NCBI GenBank assembly: GCA_002482805.1
Contig: DLGR01000001.1
Coordinates: 29,782 to 46,445 of the forward strand
DNA from: Micavibrio sp. UBA7689
GTDB taxonomy: Bacteria > Pseudomonadota > Alphaproteobacteria > Micavibrionales > Micavibrionaceae
DNA length: 16,664 nucleotides
Direction: 5' to 3'
Shown: positions 13,224-16,664 of the stretch, one piece after another
Numbering within the stretch: position 1 is the first letter of the stretch
Layout: every line of letters starts with the position of its first letter
The notes under the pieces: model-generated
Databases searched by the model: none
What the model saw: the letters and a program-made list of their open reading frames with translations, nothing else
Told to the model about the DNA's origin: nothing
Program-made: the position numbers and the translations under genes

Positions 13224-13794
13224 GCTGATCCTCGCTTCCTCCTCTCCGCGCCGTAAAGAATTGCTCGCGCAGATCGGGATTACACCCGATAAAATCATTC
13301 CCGCCGATATCGATGAAACGTTGCTCCCCAACGAATTGCCGCGTACGTTTGCGTTGCGGTTGTCCAAAGCCAAAGCGGAAAAGATCGCATTCGCACATCC
13401 TGATAATTTTATCCTCGCCGCCGATACGGTCGTCGCCGCAGGCCGCCGCGTGCTCGACAAACCCAAAGACGCGGACGACGCGCGACGCATTCTGGAAGTT
13501 TTATCGGGCAGACGGCATAAGGTTTTGGGTGGAATCTGCGTGATCGCCCCGAACGGCAAGATATTCCACCGTTTATGCGAAACCGTTGTATCGTTTCGCC
13601 GTCTTTCCAAGGCCGACATTGAGGCCTATATTGAGGGCATGGATTGGGAAGGAAAAGCGGGCGGCTATGCCATTCAGGGATTGGCCGCCACTTACGTGAA
13701 ATTCATTTCCGGCTCGCACAGCAATATCATCGGGCTTTCGCTGTACGACACCGCGCAAATGCTCGAAAGCGCCGGATATAAAAAGGCCGGATAA
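13213..13794 (+). CDS. maf: Maf-like nucleotide pyrophosphatase
   Basis: A 193-residue Maf/HAM1-superfamily enzyme that hydrolyses nucleoside triphosphates to monophosphates and pyrophosphate (dTTP/UTP or modified nucleotides such as m7GTP, depending on subtype). Signatures are LILASSSPRRKELL (5-18), the acidic IDETLLP, FILAADTVVAAGR and GKAGGYAIQGLAATYVKFISGSHSNIIGLSLYDT near the end. The preferred start is the GTG at 13213, which gives MKNKLILASSSPRR, the standard N-terminus, and overlaps infA by 11 bases. An ATG at 13183 would add ten unusual residues. The infA-maf-rng order is conserved in alphaproteobacteria. The subtype cannot be settled by eye. Confidence 0.93.
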   Translation: MKNKLILASSSPRRKELLAQIGITPDKIIPADIDETLLPNELPRTFALRLSKAKAEKIAFAHPDNFILAADTVVAAGRRVLDKPKDADDARRILEVLSGRRHKVLGGICVIAPNGKIFHRLCETVVSFRRLSKADIEAYIEGMDWEGKAGGYAIQGLAATYVKFISGSHSNIIGLSLYDTAQMLESAGYKKAG

Positions 13795-13809
13795 AAAAGG
13801 ACTATCGTC

Positions 13810-15054
13810 TTGGACATTATGGTCGAAGAATTGGACGGATGTTTATGGGTGGCGTCCACCGAAGGCGGAAGATTGGAAGGCCTTGAGGTCGATCCATCCG
13901 CCGAAGAAGTGCGTTGGGGCGCGGTCTACTGGGCCAAGGTCACGCGCATCGACAAAGCCCTCGACGCAGCATTCGTAGATCTTGACGGCAAGAACGAAGG
14001 GATTCTCTTCAACGCCGATGTGCGTTTCATCAATAAAAAGACCGGAGAGATTTTTAAAGGCGGCTCAGAATCCATCGCCAAAAAAATCAAGAACGGCGAT
14101 ATGATCGCCGTGCAGGCCAAAAGCGGCTATCTGCGCCACGAAGATGATTTTGATTTCGCGCGTGAAGACAAAAACACCAAAGTCAGCATGGATATCACCC
14201 TGCCCGGCCGTTTTTTGATTTACGCCCCTTTCATGGAAAAGAACGAGGTATCATCCCGTATCCGCAAAAAAGAACTGCGCACGCAGATGATGAAAATGAT
14301 GAAGGCGTTTGAACCGTTGAAAGGCCTCATTCTACGCGCCTCATCTGAAGACACGCAGATGGATATCCTGCTCCGCGAAGCCAAACTCCTGCAATCGAGT
14401 TGGGACGCGCTACAGCCCCACCTGAAAGGCGACAAACCGAAACTTATCCTCCAAGGCGCGGATTCATTCCAGCGCACGATCGGCGATCAGGCAGGCCGGA
14501 ATATCGACCGCATCGAAATCGTCACCATGGATCGTTATAAACAGATCGAGGCATGGTGCGAATTGTTCGGCCCAGACCTCGTGCCCAGAATAGTGCCGGT
14601 GGAACTGGAAGACCCCGATGCGGAACTCGCTTTGTTCGACCATCGCGGTATTTTGGGCGATATAGAGGATCTGTTTCAGGTATATGGCCTTCTTGCGAGC
14701 GGCGGTTCGATCATCATCCAGCAGACATCCGCCCTCACCTCCATTGATATCAACCGCGGTGGCGATGATCGCTCCGTCATGGAAATCAATCTCGAGGCGG
14801 CGGCGGAAATCGCGCGGCAAATACGCCTGCGCAATATCGGCGGCATCATCCTCATCGACTTTTTAAAGTTCTCCAAAAAGGCCGATCAGACGAAACTCTT
14901 GAAAGCGCTCGAGCCGATCTTTGACACAGACCCCTGCACCGTGCAGATCCACGGAATGACGGCCTTGGGCCTTGTCGAATTGACCCGCAAACGCCGCACC
15001 CCGCCCTTAAGCGAACGCCTTGATAATGTTGAGAGTTTGAACCACGGGACCTAG
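13810..15054 (+). CDS. rng: Ribonuclease E/G family endoribonuclease (RNase G-like)
   Basis: A 414-residue enzyme of the RNase E/G family, which makes single-strand RNA cuts in rRNA maturation and mRNA decay. An S1-like domain spans about 36-125 (WGAVYWAKVTRIDKALDAAFVDL), followed by 5'-sensor/RNase H-like parts and the DNase I-like catalytic region with D313 in SIDINRGG and D350 in GIILIDFLKF, then TRKRR at 392-396. The start is TTG at 13810: AAGGA at 13797-13801 lies eight bases away, whereas the next ATG (13819) is 17 bases away. The protein lacks the CPxC zinc-link motif that usually follows the TRKR segment and joins subunits in RNase E/G; only cysteines 11, 250 and 376 exist. yacG, often next in line, is absent. 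Confidence 0.9.
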   Translation: MDIMVEELDGCLWVASTEGGRLEGLEVDPSAEEVRWGAVYWAKVTRIDKALDAAFVDLDGKNEGILFNADVRFINKKTGEIFKGGSESIAKKIKNGDMIAVQAKSGYLRHEDDFDFAREDKNTKVSMDITLPGRFLIYAPFMEKNEVSSRIRKKELRTQMMKMMKAFEPLKGLILRASSEDTQMDILLREAKLLQSSWDALQPHLKGDKPKLILQGADSFQRTIGDQAGRNIDRIEIVTMDRYKQIEAWCELFGPDLVPRIVPVELEDPDAELALFDHRGILGDIEDLFQVYGLLASGGSIIIQQTSALTSIDINRGGDDRSVMEINLEAAAEIARQIRLRNIGGIILIDFLKFSKKADQTKLLKALEPIFDTDPCTVQIHGMTALGLVELTRKRRTPPLSERLDNVESLNHGT

Positions 15055-15067
15055 CCCATTTTGGGGG

Positions 15068-15096
15068 TGGACATGCCGTTTTCTTTCTTCTATAAG
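15068..15096 (+). promoter_or_regulatory. Promoter for tRNA-Phe
   Basis: TGGACA (15068-15073) and TATAAG (15091-15096) with 17-base spacing lie between the rng stop and the tRNA. The predicted start near 15103 would give a roughly 20-base 5' leader, typical for a tRNA precursor. The tRNA may also be read from the rng operon, since no terminator separates them. Confidence 0.45.
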
Positions 15097-15124
15097 AAGC
15101 GCTTACCGAATTTACCCCCCTGTT

Positions 15125-15200
15125 GCCCAGGTAGCTCAGTCGGTAGAGCAAGGGATTGAAAATCCCTGTGTCGGCGGTTCGATTCCGTCCCTGGGCACCA
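15125..15200 (+). tRNA. tRNA-Phe (anticodon GAA)
   Basis: GCCCAGG (15125-15131) pairs with CCTGGGC before A-CCA. The D-arm GCTC/GAGC, the anticodon stem AGGGA/TCCCT around TTGAAAA (anticodon GAA) and the T-arm GGCGG-TTCGATT-CCGTC are all intact. The 3' CCA is encoded. It reads TTC and TTT phenylalanine codons. The frames on either strand that cross it are spurious. Confidence 0.97.
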
Positions 15201-15401
15201 CTACACTTATCCCCCATAATCACACATAACCGCTTCCGACCGTAAAACCCCAGTATTCCCTAAGGTTTACTTGTTATTTACGTTCACTTTTGTTCTCCTG
15301 CTATCATGGACACTGCCCTACCCTCAATCACTGAAAGTTCAACCATACCCGGCGAATTGGACATGATTTAATATTGGTCAAAGGGTAAGGGCTAAAAAGG
15401 G
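15201..15401. other. Intergenic gap after tRNA-Phe
   Basis: No convincing gene was found. A weak imperfect hairpin GTAAAACC/GGTTTAC (15242-15270) is not followed by a strong T-run. AAGGGCTA occurs twice at 15386-15404, next to the stop of the leftward gene. No phage-type integrase, insertion-sequence end or repeat of the tRNA 3' end was seen that would mark an integration site. Confidence 0.5.
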
Positions 15402-16277
15402 CTATGGCGTGAGGGATTGGGGTTTGGCCACAGGGGCGGATTGCGGCTGAGTATCCAGCCCCAAAAGCGGGTCCATGGAATGGCCCGTCGTGGAGGCCGA
15501 TATATTGGGTTTGTAATCCATGATATCTGGGTGCGCCGCCGCGGCCGCATCAAGAACCTGTTGTTTCTGTTCGGGAGCCAATCCTTCGTCACTGTATCGT
15601 CCGGGCATGCCTCTGACGGCTCTTGTTGCTTCTATGGTGGAGGCCAATCTTGCATCCTTGATTTCGTCCGGTGTCATTCCGCTTTCCGCTTCACGGCGTA
15701 ATTGATCCGTCGTGGTGTAAGTAACATTGCCTGATTGTTGATTTTCGGAAAGGTAAGCCAGAACGTCCGCTTGCGGTGTATGCTCACCGCCACCGCTGGA
15801 GCCGTCCCCAAAGAAATACTGGCCATATCCTTTGCCATCAAATCCAACGCGTTCAACATCTTGCAGAACGAATGTCGTATTCGAACGAACGTCGGTCATA
15901 TGGATCGTAGAGCCATAAAGAAATTTCCTGCCCGTGTAATAATCCGGGTCTTCCTCATATCGTTTTTCTTCGGGATATTCTCCGACACCCGGAATGGAAA
16001 CCAGAAAATCTTCGCGACTTCCTTTCATGATAACCGTGTCATAGCCTGCACGACCGTCAATATATTCCAGTTGATTGCCGTATTGATCCAGTTGCGGGCT
16101 TTCCGGAGCCGTTACGCCACCGGACACGATCAGATCATCTGTCGGAGAGCCGGTGATGGACTGACCACCCTGGGATGTGCCCATCAGAACGTTTTCACCG
16201 CGTACATCGAACCCTTGGAGTTCTGCGCCGCTATGATCCGGGCCTACACGGCCTCTATCGACTTCCTGATCATGCAT
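15402..16277 (-). CDS. Hypothetical protein with RTX/haemolysin-type calcium-binding-like module
   Basis: A 291-residue hydrophilic protein with no signal peptide or membrane segment. Residues 35-80 read like decayed RTX repeats: GGQSITGSPTDDLIVSGG and then YIDGRAGYDTVIMKGSREDFLVS. About 60 residues later comes VLQDVERVGFDGKGYGQYFFGDG. The order GxDGxDTV - G[SP]RxDF - DVExVxFxDG is characteristic of the module at the end of many RTX-type secreted proteins. The remaining C-terminal half is low-complexity, Ala/Gln/Pro-rich and probably disordered. This suggests a cell-surface or type I-secreted protein, but no secretion genes are nearby. AGGA lies nine bases before the ATG at 16277, and a sigma-70-like promoter sits upstream (16311-16339). 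No exact function can be given. Confidence 0.75.
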   Translation of the reverse strand: MHDQEVDRGRVGPDHSGAELQGFDVRGENVLMGTSQGGQSITGSPTDDLIVSGGVTAPESPQLDQYGNQLEYIDGRAGYDTVIMKGSREDFLVSIPGVGEYPEEKRYEEDPDYYTGRKFLYGSTIHMTDVRSNTTFVLQDVERVGFDGKGYGQYFFGDGSSGGGEHTPQADVLAYLSENQQSGNVTYTTTDQLRREAESGMTPDEIKDARLASTIEATRAVRGMPGRYSDEGLAPEQKQQVLDAAAAAHPDIMDYKPNISASTTGHSMDPLLGLDTQPQSAPVAKPQSLTP

Positions 16278-16310
16278 ATTATTTATCCTGCCGTATGCAA
16301 TTACATAATT

Positions 16311-16339
16311 ATTGTAATCAGATACGGGCTAAGAAACAA
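16311..16339 (-). promoter_or_regulatory. Promoter for the RTX-like gene
   Basis: On the minus strand TTGTTT (16334-16339) and TACAAT (16311-16316) are separated by 17 bases. The start would be near 16304, leaving a leader of about 27 bases with AGGA ahead of the ATG at 16277. The -10 hexamer is identical to that proposed for dgt. Confidence 0.5.
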
Positions 16340-16615
16340 ATAACGATATATTATCTATATAAATCAGAGGATTAGTCTTCTTCCGGAAGGTTTACCATCC
16401 GAGATTTTTTCATCCTGAAGTGGAATTAAGCTTTAGCACCACTTAATCAAGCGAGCCTATTGAGTTTTGGTTCCACAACCGCGCACTAAGTCGCTTTTTC
16501 AGCCAGAAGCCAGCCTTTCGATTTTTCGTAATTGCCATAATGAACGTTTTATGTGCTAAGCCCTTAAACCTTTGTTTAACATTAGAATTTAAACTTTTTT
16601 ATAGAGGTGGAGAAC
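16340..16615. other. AT-rich intergenic region between divergent genes
   Basis: Together with the leader and promoter at 16278-16339 this forms a 338-base gap without a gene. It holds a perfect ten-base palindrome CTTCCGGAAG (16380-16389) and a six-base inverted pair AAGTGG/CCACTT (16418-16444) with a 15-base loop, either of which might be an operator. Neither is followed by a T-run. No RNA gene, repeat array or convincing small coding frame was recognised. A clear rightward promoter for the gene at 16616 was not found. Confidence 0.4.
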
Positions 16616-16664
16616 ATGCTTTATCCGGAAGGTAGTATGCGCGACATCCGCAATTTGCGGACGT
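16616..16664 (+). CDS. Start of an unidentified gene, truncated by the window edge
   Basis: ATG at 16616 follows a strong ribosome-binding site, AGAGGTGGAG, five bases upstream, and the frame is open for the 16 codons left in the window (MLYPEGSMRDIRNLRT). There is no signal peptide in the visible part. The purine-rich site and the AT-rich upstream region support a real start, but the product cannot be named from so few residues. Confidence 0.6.
   Translation, partial: MLYPEGSMRDIRNLRT

Noticed and set aside
14852..15223. Leftward frame across tRNA-Phe encoding an RGSN-rich peptide
   Set aside because: It is the familiar spurious translation of antisense tRNA sequence, often misannotated as a protein.
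15242..15270. Hairpin GTAAAACC/GGTTTAC downstream of tRNA-Phe as a terminator
   Set aside because: It has a bulged stem, low GC and no following T-run.

Overview
The window looks like chromosomal core sequence of an alphaproteobacterium of moderate-to-high GC. Two conserved alphaproteobacterial neighbourhoods support this: a dgt / erpA / xthA block followed by a SPOR-type envelope gene, and a murA - hisG - UPF0262 - infA - maf - rng block ending at a tRNA-Phe. The lineage may be Rhodospirillales- or Micavibrio-like, but that is inference from gene order and protein flavour.

Left part (1-5614). A truncated membrane-anchored (probably SPOR-domain) gene, an AT-rich DUF2971-type gene and the dGTPase gene dgt run leftwards. 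From a short divergent region, erpA (A-type Fe-S carrier), an exported PQQ-type sugar dehydrogenase homologue, xthA (exonuclease III) and a lipoprotein with a Cys-His-Asp peptidase/transglutaminase-like pattern run rightwards with tiny gaps or overlaps, probably as one operon. The DUF2971 gene is the clearest foreign insertion: it is AT-rich, starts inside the end of dgt, and sits where argS is normally found.

Middle part (5694-8436). A second lipoprotein, of the alpha/beta-hydrolase fold but with Asp at the usual nucleophile Ser position, ends at a terminator shared with a convergent unknown gene that resembles a degenerate methyltransferase. Then come tRNA-Thr(GGT) and an outer-membrane beta-barrel gene, both leftward, with a strong terminator between them.

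Right part (8583-15200). A small basic protein gene overlaps dcd (dCTP deaminase), and dcd overlaps murA (first committed step of peptidoglycan synthesis). An unrecognised 237-residue gene, hisG (histidine step 1) and a UPF0262 gene follow. A possible 63-codon gene lies on the other strand. infA (initiation factor 1) has its own promoter and is followed by an overlapping maf gene and an RNase E/G-family gene, then tRNA-Phe(GAA). hisD, the low-molecular-weight phosphatase gene and yacG, which often accompany this cluster in relatives, are absent here.

Right end (15402-16664). A leftward gene encodes a hydrophilic protein with a decayed RTX/haemolysin-like calcium-binding module. It has a recognisable promoter in an AT-rich intergenic stretch, beyond which the first 16 codons of another rightward gene run off the window.

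No CRISPR array, insertion sequence or complete mobile element was seen. Most of the window is housekeeping DNA. The points of interest are the DUF2971 insertion, the two unusual lipoproteins, the RTX-like protein, the missing cluster members and a few regulatory structures.
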